DNA of 64,000 bases from Hydractinia symbiolongicarpus (lineage: Eukaryota > Cnidaria > Hydrozoa > Anthoathecata > Hydractiniidae), in NCBI RefSeq assembly GCF_029227915.1, contig NC_079883.1:10602001-10666000 (forward strand), in the 5' to 3' direction. The notes under the pieces are model-generated. The model saw nothing but the letters and a program-made list of their open reading frames with translations. It searched no databases and was not told where the DNA came from. Shown here one piece after another: positions 21,440 through 37,190 of the stretch. Each line of letters starts with the position of its first letter. Position 1 is the stretch's first letter. Both the position numbers and the translations under genes were made by a program.

Positions 21440-22018
21440 TTTTAATGTTTTCTTACAACAATCCAACGATAAACGATGCTTGTTATCACAGTAGAAGTAT
21501 ACTAAACATTACCGTGTAAATGAGATATAATTTAAGACGGTGCGAAGTATGCGGACGTAAAAGTACCACTCCCGGGAATTGATTTGGCGCGAAAACAGAA
21601 ATGTGTGTTTCTGTACATCGTATAATGTCCGTTTTGGGTGCCGCGACTATGCGAAAGCATGTTAATTTTTATTTGTAGTACGACGCAATAGTCTGCAAGA
21701 GAAGCTGCTGGAGTTTGAGGTCTTCAGCATTACATCTAGTCTGTTAATTTGGGCTTCTTCCGCGCTCGTGTTAGGATTTTCATAAAGCGTTCTTTGGTTT
21801 GCGTTGCGTATGTCGGCCTACATCATCGACACGGCCTGTTTCCGGCTATTAGGAGCAATTCATATATTGGGCACTGCGTTTCGACTTTTTTATTAGACCA
21901 CAGTAAAAAAATTCACTCACAGAAGTCCCTTTCTTTCATGGCTACAAACACGAAGAATTCTGTCGTAAGTAAAACGAATGCGCAAGCCAAAATGACGATG
22001 GGGCGAAGTCATAAGCAT

Positions 22019-22091
22019 GGCCCTGTGGCCCAATGGATAAGGCATCTGACTACGAATCAGGGGATTCCAGGTTCGACTCCTGGCAGGGTCG
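22019..22091 (+). tRNA. trnR-ACG: tRNA-Arg(ACG), type B (unit 4)
   Basis: G1-C72 form, as in unit 3. Confidence 0.88.
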
Positions 22092-22413
22092 CACTGTCGC
22101 ATTTCGGCTGCATGGTCTACTGTGTAACGCGCGCGCACGTTCTGGCGTAATGCGTTGATAAACGGAATGTACGCAGACATATTGGAAAGTAATATCACGC
22201 ACTTAGTATCGTCGCCTTTGTTAGCATTCATGTAAGTTACCATCCACTCGCTACAGTCGCTCTCCATCCTACGGCTAAATCAACAGCCGTGATTTTTACT
22301 ATGTCGCCGTCCATCCGTACGCGGTGACAGTTGTAAGCTTTACAGTAACGTGACATGCTCCACAAGCAGTTACGGTGTGTGGACGATGCCTATCATGGCA
22401 ACGCTTGTTCTTT

Positions 22414-22600
22414 ATCGCTTCTCGGCCTAATGGCTAAGATCAAGTGTAGTATCTGTTCTTATCAGTTTAATATCTGGTAGGCCATTCTCTGAATGGTCAG
22501 TATATTAATCTGATTTTTGGCCTTGGGTCATGGAGGTGGATTCATTCACGCCGTGACCACGGGTTGCCTTGGTGTTGCACTATTACCGATGGCGGCCCAC
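22414..22600 (+). ncRNA. U2: U2 snRNA (unit 4)
   Basis: Same as the unit 1 copy, PSE-like element at 22360-22373. Confidence 0.95.
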
Positions 22601-22790
22601 ATAAGCAATAAAAGAATAATAGCAGTCCTCTTTCCGACGGCACTCTGCATAGTCTACGGCGGGAACAAAACGCGTACACTGGGGGAGAATACAGCCTATG
22701 CCCCGCGACACGGCAGTTTATAACACACTCAAGCCACAAGCATTAACAAACTTTGAAGGGTACCCTCATGCTACGGTGCAGTTCCAACTC

Positions 22791-22956
22791 ATACTTACCT
22801 GACGGGGAAGTAAAGACTGATCAATGAGGGTTTTCTTCCAGAGTGAGGCTCTTGCATTGCACTACGCTTGGGCTGACCTCTGCGATTACTGCAAACGTCA
22901 GTAACTCGACCGTACAATTTCTGGTAGTGGGGGCCTGCGTCCGCGCTCGCCCCCTC
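22791..22956 (+). ncRNA. U1: U1 snRNA (unit 4)
   Basis: Same as the unit 1 copy, PSE-like element at 22734-22747. Confidence 0.95.
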
Positions 22957-23283
22957 CTTAAGTCAAAATGAATGAGCTTAGAAAAGTTGCGCGGCCAAAT
23001 GTCGGTGGTGACTTAAACGCTAAGGTAAAACCTCGCTTGGCTGTTACGAAACGTGATTGCGATATAAGTCCTCGGAAGGCGGCGGAATTTTATTTTATTT
23101 GCCATTCCGTCAGGGTTATTGGATGATCGGCAATAGATCGAGTTTGTATGCATTTGAAAGCTCTTTTTTCTCGTACTATCACCTGAAAATGTCGTAGGAA
23201 AATGTCATAGGAAACACTTTCAACAACCGCCACGTTCCTTAATTGTTATAACAAGAAATATATCACAGCAAATGAAAATGAAA

Positions 23284-23402
23284 AGCCTACGACACCGGGA
23301 GTTCCCAGGCGGTCCCCCATCCAAGTACTATCCCGGCCCGACGATGCTTAACTTCCGTGATCAGACGAGAACGGGTGTGTTCATCGTGGTATGGCCGTAG
23401 AC
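23284..23402 (-). rRNA. 5S rRNA: 5S rRNA (unit 5)
   Basis: Full-length, same as unit 4. Confidence 0.97.
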
Positions 23403-23599
23403 ATTAGTAGGTGCAAATACGTGCAATTTATTTTGACGTTGTGATCAAATTTTTTTATTTAATTTCTTTGAGTTACTTAGGACAAGGCGTATGCATGGAT
23501 TATCTATTAGACTTTAAGGTTATAGTTTTGTGAAAAAAACAATGTTTTTTTAAAGATGTGTGGCTATAAAAATAGCCGTTGTTTTCTGAGTGTAGCGGT

Positions 23600-23980
23600 T
23601 TACTTCTTCTGTCCTTTGTCGTTCTTCTTTGGGAGTAAGACAGCTTGAATGTTTGGCAAAACACCACCAGCTGCAATGGTTACACCGCTCAAAAGTTTGT
23701 TTAATTCTTCATCATTACGAACAGCCAATTGTAAATGTCTTGGAATAATCCTAGCTTTTTTGTTGTCTCTTGCTGCGTTACCAGCCAACTCCAATATCTC
23801 AGCAGATAAATATTCCAAGACGGCTGCTAAGTAAACTGGTGCTCCAGATCCAATTCGGTTAGCATAGTGCCCTCTACGAAGGAATCTATGCACTCTACCG
23901 ACTGGAAATTGAAGTCCAGCTCTTGAGGATCTTGTCTTGGCTTTAGCCTTAGCTTTTCCACCTTTTCCACGTCCAGACAT
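23600..23980 (-). CDS. H2A: Histone H2A (unit 5)
   Basis: Same protein as unit 1; stem-loop 23562-23577. Confidence 0.97.
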   Translation of the reverse strand: MSGRGKGGKAKAKAKTRSSRAGLQFPVGRVHRFLRRGHYANRIGSGAPVYLAAVLEYLSAEILELAGNAARDNKKARIIPRHLQLAVRNDEELNKLLSGVTIAAGGVLPNIQAVLLPKKNDKGQKK

Positions 23981-24264
23981 AACTGCGATTTGATTTGTAA
24001 GTTAATACAAAAACGTACGAATATTTAACGTAAGTGTTAACGAAATAAACTTTACTCGTTTTTTCATCATAAAAATAGGATCGAAATCATGTTTTTTTAA
24101 CCAATCATAATTAAGTATTAAACAAAAGATTTTTTTTTTAACCAATTAAATTGCGTATCGGCGTTTTCGGATCGAATTCGATCCGATTTTTTTACTTATA
24201 AACAAAAAGTTTTGACTTGCAGTTTAATGCTTATTTACAAGTTAAGTAGCAAAAATTTTTAACC

Positions 24265-24669
24265 ATGTCTGACGCAGCAGCTAAAGGAGGAAAACAGGCA
24301 CCTAAAGTAGCCAAGAAAGGTGAAAAAAGAGCCGGCAAAAAAGGAGGAAAGATTGGTGGAACTGGTGAAAAGAAACGCAAGAGAAAGAGAAAGGAAAGTT
24401 ATGCTATTTACATCTACAATGTTTTGAAACAAGTTCACCCAGATGTCGGAGTTTCAAGCAAAGCTATGAGCATCATGAACTCATTTGTCAACGACATCTT
24501 TGAGCGCATTGCTTCCGAAGCTTCGCGTTTGGCTCTTCAAAACAAAAAGTCGACCATCTCTTCTCGTGAAATTCAAACCGCAGTACGTCTTCTCTTGCCT
24601 GGAGAACTTGCAAAACACGCAGTCAGTGAAGGAACAAAAGCCGTCACAAAATACACAAGCAGCAAGTAA
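24265..24669 (+). CDS. H2B: Histone H2B (unit 5)
   Basis: Same protein as unit 1; stem-loop 24693-24708. Confidence 0.97.
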   Translation: MSDAAAKGGKQAPKVAKKGEKRAGKKGGKIGGTGEKKRKRKRKESYAIYIYNVLKQVHPDVGVSSKAMSIMNSFVNDIFERIASEASRLALQNKKSTISSREIQTAVRLLLPGELAKHAVSEGTKAVTKYTSSK

Positions 24670-25129
24670 ACCAACGTCTACCAAACACAAACGGTCTTTT
24701 TTAAGACCACACATCTTTAAAAAAACATTTACTTGGCGTCACTACAAGTTAACCGAAGTTAATAAAACTTCTAAATAATGTGCTTAAGAACACTAGCCTA
24801 CATTTAAAATACTTCCCCATGTGTGTGTGGATTAGCTTCACTTTTCATACGTATTATTAGCTGTACTTGCAGAAAAGACAAGTACATTGATCCATGTTAT
24901 TGCTTACATTTAACTTAACCCAGCTTTTCACGGAAACACTCCCAGGCAAATTAACCCTACAAAGTATTTCTAAATTTTTTTTGTGTCATATATGACATAG
25001 TATCGTATAGCAATAAATGTAACTGTGACAAGACTTTACACATTGTGTAATTTGGAAGCGTGCACAAAGTAATGTTTTAAAAGATTTGTGGCTATAAAAA
25101 TAGCCGTTTTTGTTGAGCAATGACAACGC

Positions 25130-25486
<357 letters not shown>

Positions 25487-25964
25487 TTAACAGAATTCAG
25501 ACAGCTTTAAAAAGAGGCCATAAAATTACCTACTGCTCGTGGAAACACCCTAATTAACCAATAGAGTTGCGTCATTACAAAATGTTCCGAACATTTTGTA
25601 CATTTTTTTAAGTAAAACTGTAGTTTTTTTAAAAATTCGTGGTCTTAATGTTTCAGTAAGGCAATAAATTTGGCATCGTTGGAATTCGCCAAACCTTCTG
25701 CTACTTACTAAAAAAAAAAAAAGTCAAAAGCTTTTGTGTATCAGAAGATACAGCCGTTTTCCCGTAGCCAAAAAACACAGATTTTATAAAAATGTTAAAG
25801 TAATGAGCGTAATGTCATTATGCAGCCAATCAGAAATTACTTTCTTAGCACCAATCAAATGGTTTGTTTTGAACCTTAGCTGTCAATCAATATGAGAAAT
25901 AAAACTTTGGCGCGATAGTGCATTTTAGACCGTCTTGTGTATCCGTACTACATCGACTTCTTAA

Positions 25965-26378
<414 letters not shown>

Positions 26379-26739
26379 GCATCTTACCAAACAAAAAACG
26401 GCTATTTTTATAGCCACACATCCATAAAAAATATTACGGCTAGCTTTTTATATCAAACTTTGTCCTGCTTTCTGTTTAAATTTTATGCTACATAAAAATT
26501 TTATGCTACATAAAGTTTGACAATGTTAAAAATATGAAGGGCAAGAAAAGTAAAAGCAAGAAAATAAGAAATTTAAAAACGAAAATACTTAAACTTAGGG
26601 AATCTAATCTTAAATTTACTCTTTTTTAACTGTTTAAGTGACTTAAACAAGTTTAACTTTGTACCAAGATAATGTTTTTTTGTAAATGTGTGGCTATAAA
26701 AATAGCCGTTTGTTAATGTAATAGCCAGATACACACAAA

Positions 26740-27291
26740 TTATTTTTTTGCGGTCTTCTTTGCTGCCTTTTTGGGAGTCTTTTTGACCTTCTTTGCTGCA
26801 GGTTTTTTAGCAACAGGCTTCTTTGTGGGTTTCTTAGCTGCTGGTTTCTTAGCCGAGGCTTTCTTTGTGGCAGGCTTCTTTGCTGCTTTCTTTGGCGTGC
26901 TCTTCTTTGCTGGCTTCTTTTTTGGTGTACTTTTCTTTGCAGTAGGCTTCTTTGCCGTTGGCTTTTTTGCTGCGGCCTTTTTCTTAGGTTTTTCTTTTTT
27001 TACCTGACCTAGCTTGAATGATCCAGAAGCACCAGTGCCTTTAGTTTGAATCAAATCGCCTGATGTTACTCCTCGTTTAAGAGCCATTTTCAGATGATGA
27101 TCTGAGTTTTCAGCAACTTTGTAATTTGCATGAATATATTTTGTAATAGCTTGGCGAGATGAACCACCGCGTTCCTTTAGGGTAGCGATAGCAGCCTTGA
27201 TCATGTCCACATATTTAGGGTGATCAGCTGTCTTCTTTGCAGCAGGTTTCTTCTTGGGTGCGATTTTCTTTGGAGAAGCTGCTTCACTCAT
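26740..27291 (-). CDS. H1: Linker histone H1 (unit 5)
   Basis: Same protein as unit 1, ATG at 27291; stem-loop 26692-26707. Confidence 0.95.
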   Translation of the reverse strand: MSEAASPKKIAPKKKPAAKKTADHPKYVDMIKAAIATLKERGGSSRQAITKYIHANYKVAENSDHHLKMALKRGVTSGDLIQTKGTGASGSFKLGQVKKEKPKKKAAAKKPTAKKPTAKKSTPKKKPAKKSTPKKAAKKPATKKASAKKPAAKKPTKKPVAKKPAAKKVKKTPKKAAKKTAKK

Positions 27292-27870
27292 TTTTAATGT
27301 TTTCTTACAACAATCCAACGATAAACGATGCTTGTTATCACAGTAGAAGTATACTAAACATTACCGTGTAAATGAGATATAATTTAAGACGGTGCGAAGT
27401 ATGCGGACGTAAAAGTACCACTCCCGGGAATTGATTTGGCGCGAAAACAGAAATGTGTGTTTCTGTACATCGTATAATGTCCGTTTTGGGTGCCGCGACT
27501 ATGCGAAAGCATGTTAATTTTTATTTGTAGTACGACGCAATAGTCTGCAAGAGAAGCTGCTGGAGTTTGAGGTCTTCAGCATTACATCTAGTCTGTTAAT
27601 TTGGGCTTCTTCCGCGCTCGTGTTAGGATTTTCATAAAGCGTTCTTTGGTTTGCGTTGCGTATGTCGGCCTACATCATCGACACGGCCTGTTTCCGGCTA
27701 TTAGGAGCAATTCATATATTGGGCACTGCGTTTCGACTTTTTTATTAGACCACAGTAAAAAAATTCACTCACAGAAGTCCCTTTCTTTCATGGCTACAAA
27801 CACGAAGAATTCTGTCGTAAGTAAAACGAATGCGCAAGCCAAAATGACGATGGGGCGAAGTCATAAGCAT

Positions 27871-27943
27871 GGCCCTGTGGCCCAATGGATAAGGCATCTG
27901 ACTACGAATCAGGGGATTCCAGGTTCGACTCCTGGCAGGGTCG
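27871..27943 (+). tRNA. trnR-ACG: tRNA-Arg(ACG), type B (unit 5)
   Basis: G1-C72 form. Confidence 0.88.
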
Positions 27944-28265
27944 CACTGTCGCATTTCGGCTGCATGGTCTACTGTGTAACGCGCGCGCACGTTCTGGCGT
28001 AATGCGTTGATAAACGGAATGTACGCAGACATATTGGAAAGTAATATCACGCACTTAGTATCGTCGCCTTTGTTAGCATTCATGTAAGTTACCATCCACT
28101 CGCTACAGTCGCTCTCCATCCTACGGCTAAATCAACAGCCGTGATTTTTACTATGTCGCCGTCCATCCGTACGCGGTGACAGTTGTAAGCTTTACAGTAA
28201 CGTGACATGCTCCACAAGCAGTTACGGTGTGTGGACGATGCCTATCATGGCAACGCTTGTTCTTT

Positions 28266-28452
28266 ATCGCTTCTCGGCCTAATGGCTAAGATCAAGTGTA
28301 GTATCTGTTCTTATCAGTTTAATATCTGGTAGGCCATTCTCTGAATGGTCAGTATATTAATCTGATTTTTGGCCTTGGGTCATGGAGGTGGATTCATTCA
28401 CGCCGTGACCACGGGTTGCCTTGGTGTTGCACTATTACCGATGGCGGCCCAC
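28266..28452 (+). ncRNA. U2: U2 snRNA (unit 5)
   Basis: Same as the unit 1 copy, PSE-like element at 28212-28225. Confidence 0.95.
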
Positions 28453-28642
28453 ATAAGCAATAAAAGAATAATAGCAGTCCTCTTTCCGACGGCACTCTGC
28501 ATAGTCTACGGCGGGAACAAAACGCGTACACTGGGGGAGAATACAGCCTATGCCCCGCGACACGGCAGTTTATAACACACTCAAGCCACAAGCATTAACA
28601 AACTTTGAAGGGTACCCTCATGCTACGGTGCAGTTCCAACTC

Positions 28643-28808
28643 ATACTTACCTGACGGGGAAGTAAAGACTGATCAATGAGGGTTTTCTTCCAGAGTGAGG
28701 CTCTTGCATTGCACTACGCTTGGGCTGACCTCTGCGATTACTGCAAACGTCAGTAACTCGACCGTACAATTTCTGGTAGTGGGGGCCTGCGTCCGCGCTC
28801 GCCCCCTC
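28643..28808 (+). ncRNA. U1: U1 snRNA (unit 5)
   Basis: Same as the unit 1 copy, PSE-like element at 28586-28599. Confidence 0.95.
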
Positions 28809-29135
28809 CTTAAGTCAAAATGAATGAGCTTAGAAAAGTTGCGCGGCCAAATGTCGGTGGTGACTTAAACGCTAAGGTAAAACCTCGCTTGGCTGTTACG
28901 AAACGTGATTGCGATATAAGTCCTCGGAAGGCGGCGGAATTTTATTTTATTTGCCATTCCGTCAGGGTTATTGGATGATCGGCAATAGATCGAGTTTGTA
29001 TGCATTTGAAAGCTCTTTTTTCTCGTACTATCACCTGAAAATGTCGTAGGAAAATGTCATAGGAAACACTTTCAACAACCGCCACGTTCCTTAATTGTTA
29101 TAACAAGAAATATATCACAGCAAATGAAAATGAAA

Positions 29136-29254
29136 AGCCTACGACACCGGGAGTTCCCAGGCGGTCCCCCATCCAAGTACTATCCCGGCCCGACGATGCT
29201 TAACTTCCGTGATCAGACGAGAACGGGTGTGTTCATCGTGGTATGGCCGTAGAC
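29136..29254 (-). rRNA. 5S rRNA: 5S rRNA (unit 6)
   Basis: Full-length, same as unit 4. Confidence 0.97.
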
Positions 29255-29451
29255 ATTAGTAGGTGCAAATACGTGCAATTTATTTTGACGTTGTGATCAA
29301 ATTTTTTTATTTAATTTCTTTGAGTTACTTAGGACAAGGCGTATGCATGGATTATCTATTAGACTTTAAGGTTATAGTTTTGTGAAAAAAACAATGTTTT
29401 TTTAAAGATGTGTGGCTATAAAAATAGCCGTTGTTTTCTGAGTGTAGCGGT

Positions 29452-29832
29452 TTACTTCTTCTGTCCTTTGTCGTTCTTCTTTGGGAGTAAGACAGCTTGA
29501 ATGTTTGGCAAAACACCACCAGCTGCAATGGTTACACCGCTCAAAAGTTTGTTTAATTCTTCATCATTACGAACAGCCAATTGTAAATGTCTTGGAATAA
29601 TCCTAGCTTTTTTGTTGTCTCTTGCTGCGTTACCAGCCAACTCCAATATCTCAGCAGATAAATATTCCAAGACGGCTGCTAAGTAAACTGGTGCTCCAGA
29701 TCCAATTCGGTTAGCATAGTGCCCTCTACGAAGGAATCTATGCACTCTACCGACTGGAAATTGAAGTCCAGCTCTTGAGGATCTTGTCTTGGCTTTAGCC
29801 TTAGCTTTTCCACCTTTTCCACGTCCAGACAT
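29452..29832 (-). CDS. H2A: Histone H2A (unit 6)
   Basis: Same protein as unit 1; stem-loop 29414-29429. Confidence 0.97.
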   Translation of the reverse strand: MSGRGKGGKAKAKAKTRSSRAGLQFPVGRVHRFLRRGHYANRIGSGAPVYLAAVLEYLSAEILELAGNAARDNKKARIIPRHLQLAVRNDEELNKLLSGVTIAAGGVLPNIQAVLLPKKNDKGQKK

Positions 29833-30116
29833 AACTGCGATTTGATTTGTAAGTTAATACAAAAACGTACGAATATTTAACGTAAGTGTTAACGAAATAA
29901 ACTTTACTCGTTTTTTCATCATAAAAATAGGATCGAAATCATGTTTTTTTAACCAATCATAATTAAGTATTAAACAAAAGATTTTTTTTTTAACCAATTA
30001 AATTGCGTATCGGCGTTTTCGGATCGAATTCGATCCGATTTTTTTACTTATAAACAAAAAGTTTTGACTTGCAGTTTAATGCTTATTTACAAGTTAAGTA
30101 GCAAAAATTTTTAACC

Positions 30117-30521
30117 ATGTCTGACGCAGCAGCTAAAGGAGGAAAACAGGCACCTAAAGTAGCCAAGAAAGGTGAAAAAAGAGCCGGCAAAAAAGGAGGA
30201 AAGATTGGTGGAACTGGTGAAAAGAAACGCAAGAGAAAGAGAAAGGAAAGTTATGCTATTTACATCTACAATGTTTTGAAACAAGTTCACCCAGATGTCG
30301 GAGTTTCAAGCAAAGCTATGAGCATCATGAACTCATTTGTCAACGACATCTTTGAGCGCATTGCTTCCGAAGCTTCGCGTTTGGCTCTTCAAAACAAAAA
30401 GTCGACCATCTCTTCTCGTGAAATTCAAACCGCAGTACGTCTTCTCTTGCCTGGAGAACTTGCAAAACACGCAGTCAGTGAAGGAACAAAAGCCGTCACA
30501 AAATACACAAGCAGCAAGTAA
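30117..30521 (+). CDS. H2B: Histone H2B (unit 6)
   Basis: Same protein as unit 1; stem-loop 30545-30560. Confidence 0.97.
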   Translation: MSDAAAKGGKQAPKVAKKGEKRAGKKGGKIGGTGEKKRKRKRKESYAIYIYNVLKQVHPDVGVSSKAMSIMNSFVNDIFERIASEASRLALQNKKSTISSREIQTAVRLLLPGELAKHAVSEGTKAVTKYTSSK

Positions 30522-30981
30522 ACCAACGTCTACCAAACACAAACGGTCTTTTTTAAGACCACACATCTTTAAAAAAACATTTACTTGGCGTCACTACAAG
30601 TTAACCGAAGTTAATAAAACTTCTAAATAATGTGCTTAAGAACACTAGCCTACATTTAAAATACTTCCCCATGTGTGTGTGGATTAGCTTCACTTTTCAT
30701 ACGTATTATTAGCTGTACTTGCAGAAAAGACAAGTACATTGATCCATGTTATTGCTTACATTTAACTTAACCCAGCTTTTCACGGAAACACTCCCAGGCA
30801 AATTAACCCTACAAAGTATTTCTAAATTTTTTTTGTGTCATATATGACATAGTATCGTATAGCAATAAATGTAACTGTGACAAGACTTTACACATTGTGT
30901 AATTTGGAAGCGTGCACAAAGTAATGTTTTAAAAGATTTGTGGCTATAAAAATAGCCGTTTTTGTTGAGCAATGACAACGC

Positions 30982-31338
<357 letters not shown>

Positions 31339-31816
31339 TTAACAGAATTCAGACAGCTTTAAAAAGAGGCCATAAAATTACCTACTGCTCGTGGAAACAC
31401 CCTAATTAACCAATAGAGTTGCGTCATTACAAAATGTTCCGAACATTTTGTACATTTTTTTAAGTAAAACTGTAGTTTTTTTAAAAATTCGTGGTCTTAA
31501 TGTTTCAGTAAGGCAATAAATTTGGCATCGTTGGAATTCGCCAAACCTTCTGCTACTTACTAAAAAAAAAAAAAGTCAAAAGCTTTTGTGTATCAGAAGA
31601 TACAGCCGTTTTCCCGTAGCCAAAAAACACAGATTTTATAAAAATGTTAAAGTAATGAGCGTAATGTCATTATGCAGCCAATCAGAAATTACTTTCTTAG
31701 CACCAATCAAATGGTTTGTTTTGAACCTTAGCTGTCAATCAATATGAGAAATAAAACTTTGGCGCGATAGTGCATTTTAGACCGTCTTGTGTATCCGTAC
31801 TACATCGACTTCTTAA

Positions 31817-32230
<414 letters not shown>

Positions 32231-32591
32231 GCATCTTACCAAACAAAAAACGGCTATTTTTATAGCCACACATCCATAAAAAATATTACGGCTAGCTTTT
32301 TATATCAAACTTTGTCCTGCTTTCTGTTTAAATTTTATGCTACATAAAAATTTTATGCTACATAAAGTTTGACAATGTTAAAAATATGAAGGGCAAGAAA
32401 AGTAAAAGCAAGAAAATAAGAAATTTAAAAACGAAAATACTTAAACTTAGGGAATCTAATCTTAAATTTACTCTTTTTTAACTGTTTAAGTGACTTAAAC
32501 AAGTTTAACTTTGTACCAAGATAATGTTTTTTTGTAAATGTGTGGCTATAAAAATAGCCGTTTGTTAATGTAATAGCCAGATACACACAAA

Positions 32592-33143
32592 TTATTTTTT
32601 TGCGGTCTTCTTTGCTGCCTTTTTGGGAGTCTTTTTGACCTTCTTTGCTGCAGGTTTTTTAGCAACAGGCTTCTTTGTGGGTTTCTTAGCTGCTGGTTTC
32701 TTAGCCGAGGCTTTCTTTGTGGCAGGCTTCTTTGCTGCTTTCTTTGGCGTGCTCTTCTTTGCTGGCTTCTTTTTTGGTGTACTTTTCTTTGCAGTAGGCT
32801 TCTTTGCCGTTGGCTTTTTTGCTGCGGCCTTTTTCTTAGGTTTTTCTTTTTTTACCTGACCTAGCTTGAATGATCCAGAAGCACCAGTGCCTTTAGTTTG
32901 AATCAAATCGCCTGATGTTACTCCTCGTTTAAGAGCCATTTTCAGATGATGATCTGAGTTTTCAGCAACTTTGTAATTTGCATGAATATATTTTGTAATA
33001 GCTTGGCGAGATGAACCACCGCGTTCCTTTAGGGTAGCGATAGCAGCCTTGATCATGTCCACATATTTAGGGTGATCAGCTGTCTTCTTTGCAGCAGGTT
33101 TCTTCTTGGGTGCGATTTTCTTTGGAGAAGCTGCTTCACTCAT
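32592..33143 (-). CDS. H1: Linker histone H1 (unit 6)
   Basis: Same protein as unit 1, ATG at 33143; stem-loop 32544-32559. Confidence 0.95.
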   Translation of the reverse strand: MSEAASPKKIAPKKKPAAKKTADHPKYVDMIKAAIATLKERGGSSRQAITKYIHANYKVAENSDHHLKMALKRGVTSGDLIQTKGTGASGSFKLGQVKKEKPKKKAAAKKPTAKKPTAKKSTPKKKPAKKSTPKKAAKKPATKKASAKKPAAKKPTKKPVAKKPAAKKVKKTPKKAAKKTAKK

Positions 33144-33722
33144 TTTTAATGTTTTCTTACAACAATCCAACGATAAACGATGCTTGTTATCACAGTAGAA
33201 GTATACTAAACATTACCGTGTAAATGAGATATAATTTAAGACGGTGCGAAGTATGCGGACGTAAAAGTACCACTCCCGGGAATTGATTTGGCGCGAAAAC
33301 AGAAATGTGTGTTTCTGTACATCGTATAATGTCCGTTTTGGGTGCCGCGACTATGCGAAAGCATGTTAATTTTTATTTGTAGTACGACGCAATAGTCTGC
33401 AAGAGAAGCTGCTGGAGTTTGAGGTCTTCAGCATTACATCTAGTCTGTTAATTTGGGCTTCTTCCGCGCTCGTGTTAGGATTTTCATAAAGCGTTCTTTG
33501 GTTTGCGTTGCGTATGTCGGCCTACATCATCGACACGGCCTGTTTCCGGCTATTAGGAGCAATTCATATATTGGGCACTGCGTTTCGACTTTTTTATTAG
33601 ACCACAGTAAAAAAATTCACTCACAGAAGTCCCTTTCTTTCATGGCTACAAACACGAAGAATTCTGTCGTAAGTAAAACGAATGCGCAAGCCAAAATGAC
33701 GATGGGGCGAAGTCATAAGCAT

Positions 33723-33795
33723 GGCCCTGTGGCCCAATGGATAAGGCATCTGACTACGAATCAGGGGATTCCAGGTTCGACTCCTGGCAGGGTCG
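33723..33795 (+). tRNA. trnR-ACG: tRNA-Arg(ACG), type B (unit 6)
   Basis: G1-C72 form. Confidence 0.88.
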
Positions 33796-34117
33796 CACTG
33801 TCGCATTTCGGCTGCATGGTCTACTGTGTAACGCGCGCGCACGTTCTGGCGTAATGCGTTGATAAACGGAATGTACGCAGACATATTGGAAAGTAATATC
33901 ACGCACTTAGTATCGTCGCCTTTGTTAGCATTCATGTAAGTTACCATCCACTCGCTACAGTCGCTCTCCATCCTACGGCTAAATCAACAGCCGTGATTTT
34001 TACTATGTCGCCGTCCATCCGTACGCGGTGACAGTTGTAAGCTTTACAGTAACGTGACATGCTCCACAAGCAGTTACGGTGTGTGGACGATGCCTATCAT
34101 GGCAACGCTTGTTCTTT

Positions 34118-34304
34118 ATCGCTTCTCGGCCTAATGGCTAAGATCAAGTGTAGTATCTGTTCTTATCAGTTTAATATCTGGTAGGCCATTCTCTGAATGG
34201 TCAGTATATTAATCTGATTTTTGGCCTTGGGTCATGGAGGTGGATTCATTCACGCCGTGACCACGGGTTGCCTTGGTGTTGCACTATTACCGATGGCGGC
34301 CCAC
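34118..34304 (+). ncRNA. U2: U2 snRNA (unit 6)
   Basis: Same as the unit 1 copy, PSE-like element at 34064-34077. Confidence 0.95.
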
Positions 34305-34494
34305 ATAAGCAATAAAAGAATAATAGCAGTCCTCTTTCCGACGGCACTCTGCATAGTCTACGGCGGGAACAAAACGCGTACACTGGGGGAGAATACAGCC
34401 TATGCCCCGCGACACGGCAGTTTATAACACACTCAAGCCACAAGCATTAACAAACTTTGAAGGGTACCCTCATGCTACGGTGCAGTTCCAACTC

Positions 34495-34660
34495 ATACTT
34501 ACCTGACGGGGAAGTAAAGACTGATCAATGAGGGTTTTCTTCCAGAGTGAGGCTCTTGCATTGCACTACGCTTGGGCTGACCTCTGCGATTACTGCAAAC
34601 GTCAGTAACTCGACCGTACAATTTCTGGTAGTGGGGGCCTGCGTCCGCGCTCGCCCCCTC
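34495..34660 (+). ncRNA. U1: U1 snRNA (unit 6)
   Basis: Same as the unit 1 copy, PSE-like element at 34438-34451. Confidence 0.95.
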
Positions 34661-34987
34661 CTTAAGTCAAAATGAATGAGCTTAGAAAAGTTGCGCGGCC
34701 AAATGTCGGTGGTGACTTAAACGCTAAGGTAAAACCTCGCTTGGCTGTTACGAAACGTGATTGCGATATAAGTCCTCGGAAGGCGGCGGAATTTTATTTT
34801 ATTTGCCATTCCGTCAGGGTTATTGGATGATCGGCAATAGATCGAGTTTGTATGCATTTGAAAGCTCTTTTTTCTCGTACTATCACCTGAAAATGTCGTA
34901 GGAAAATGTCATAGGAAACACTTTCAACAACCGCCACGTTCCTTAATTGTTATAACAAGAAATATATCACAGCAAATGAAAATGAAA

Positions 34988-35106
34988 AGCCTACGACACC
35001 GGGAGTTCCCAGGCGGTCCCCCATCCAAGTACTATCCCGGCCCGACGATGCTTAACTTCCGTGATCAGACGAGAACGGGTGTGTTCATCGTGGTATGGCC
35101 GTAGAC
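34988..35106 (-). rRNA. 5S rRNA: 5S rRNA (unit 7)
   Basis: Full-length, same as unit 4. Confidence 0.97.
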
Positions 35107-35303
35107 ATTAGTAGGTGCAAATACGTGCAATTTATTTTGACGTTGTGATCAAATTTTTTTATTTAATTTCTTTGAGTTACTTAGGACAAGGCGTATGCAT
35201 GGATTATCTATTAGACTTTAAGGTTATAGTTTTGTGAAAAAAACAATGTTTTTTTAAAGATGTGTGGCTATAAAAATAGCCGTTGTTTTCTGAGTGTAGC
35301 GGT

Positions 35304-35684
35304 TTACTTCTTCTGTCCTTTGTCGTTCTTCTTTGGGAGTAAGACAGCTTGAATGTTTGGCAAAACACCACCAGCTGCAATGGTTACACCGCTCAAAAGT
35401 TTGTTTAATTCTTCATCATTACGAACAGCCAATTGTAAATGTCTTGGAATAATCCTAGCTTTTTTGTTGTCTCTTGCTGCGTTACCAGCCAACTCCAATA
35501 TCTCAGCAGATAAATATTCCAAGACGGCTGCTAAGTAAACTGGTGCTCCAGATCCAATTCGGTTAGCATAGTGCCCTCTACGAAGGAATCTATGCACTCT
35601 ACCGACTGGAAATTGAAGTCCAGCTCTTGAGGATCTTGTCTTGGCTTTAGCCTTAGCTTTTCCACCTTTTCCACGTCCAGACAT
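35304..35684 (-). CDS. H2A: Histone H2A (unit 7)
   Basis: Same protein as unit 1; stem-loop 35266-35281. Confidence 0.97.
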   Translation of the reverse strand: MSGRGKGGKAKAKAKTRSSRAGLQFPVGRVHRFLRRGHYANRIGSGAPVYLAAVLEYLSAEILELAGNAARDNKKARIIPRHLQLAVRNDEELNKLLSGVTIAAGGVLPNIQAVLLPKKNDKGQKK

Positions 35685-35968
35685 AACTGCGATTTGATTT
35701 GTAAGTTAATACAAAAACGTACGAATATTTAACGTAAGTGTTAACGAAATAAACTTTACTCGTTTTTTCATCATAAAAATAGGATCGAAATCATGTTTTT
35801 TTAACCAATCATAATTAAGTATTAAACAAAAGATTTTTTTTTTAACCAATTAAATTGCGTATCGGCGTTTTCGGATCGAATTCGATCCGATTTTTTTACT
35901 TATAAACAAAAAGTTTTGACTTGCAGTTTAATGCTTATTTACAAGTTAAGTAGCAAAAATTTTTAACC

Positions 35969-36373
35969 ATGTCTGACGCAGCAGCTAAAGGAGGAAAACA
36001 GGCACCTAAAGTAGCCAAGAAAGGTGAAAAAAGAGCCGGCAAAAAAGGAGGAAAGATTGGTGGAACTGGTGAAAAGAAACGCAAGAGAAAGAGAAAGGAA
36101 AGTTATGCTATTTACATCTACAATGTTTTGAAACAAGTTCACCCAGATGTCGGAGTTTCAAGCAAAGCTATGAGCATCATGAACTCATTTGTCAACGACA
36201 TCTTTGAGCGCATTGCTTCCGAAGCTTCGCGTTTGGCTCTTCAAAACAAAAAGTCGACCATCTCTTCTCGTGAAATTCAAACCGCAGTACGTCTTCTCTT
36301 GCCTGGAGAACTTGCAAAACACGCAGTCAGTGAAGGAACAAAAGCCGTCACAAAATACACAAGCAGCAAGTAA
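35969..36373 (+). CDS. H2B: Histone H2B (unit 7)
   Basis: Same protein as unit 1; stem-loop 36397-36412. Confidence 0.97.
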   Translation: MSDAAAKGGKQAPKVAKKGEKRAGKKGGKIGGTGEKKRKRKRKESYAIYIYNVLKQVHPDVGVSSKAMSIMNSFVNDIFERIASEASRLALQNKKSTISSREIQTAVRLLLPGELAKHAVSEGTKAVTKYTSSK

Positions 36374-36833
36374 ACCAACGTCTACCAAACACAAACGGTC
36401 TTTTTTAAGACCACACATCTTTAAAAAAACATTTACTTGGCGTCACTACAAGTTAACCGAAGTTAATAAAACTTCTAAATAATGTGCTTAAGAACACTAG
36501 CCTACATTTAAAATACTTCCCCATGTGTGTGTGGATTAGCTTCACTTTTCATACGTATTATTAGCTGTACTTGCAGAAAAGACAAGTACATTGATCCATG
36601 TTATTGCTTACATTTAACTTAACCCAGCTTTTCACGGAAACACTCCCAGGCAAATTAACCCTACAAAGTATTTCTAAATTTTTTTTGTGTCATATATGAC
36701 ATAGTATCGTATAGCAATAAATGTAACTGTGACAAGACTTTACACATTGTGTAATTTGGAAGCGTGCACAAAGTAATGTTTTAAAAGATTTGTGGCTATA
36801 AAAATAGCCGTTTTTGTTGAGCAATGACAACGC

Positions 36834-37190
<357 letters not shown>
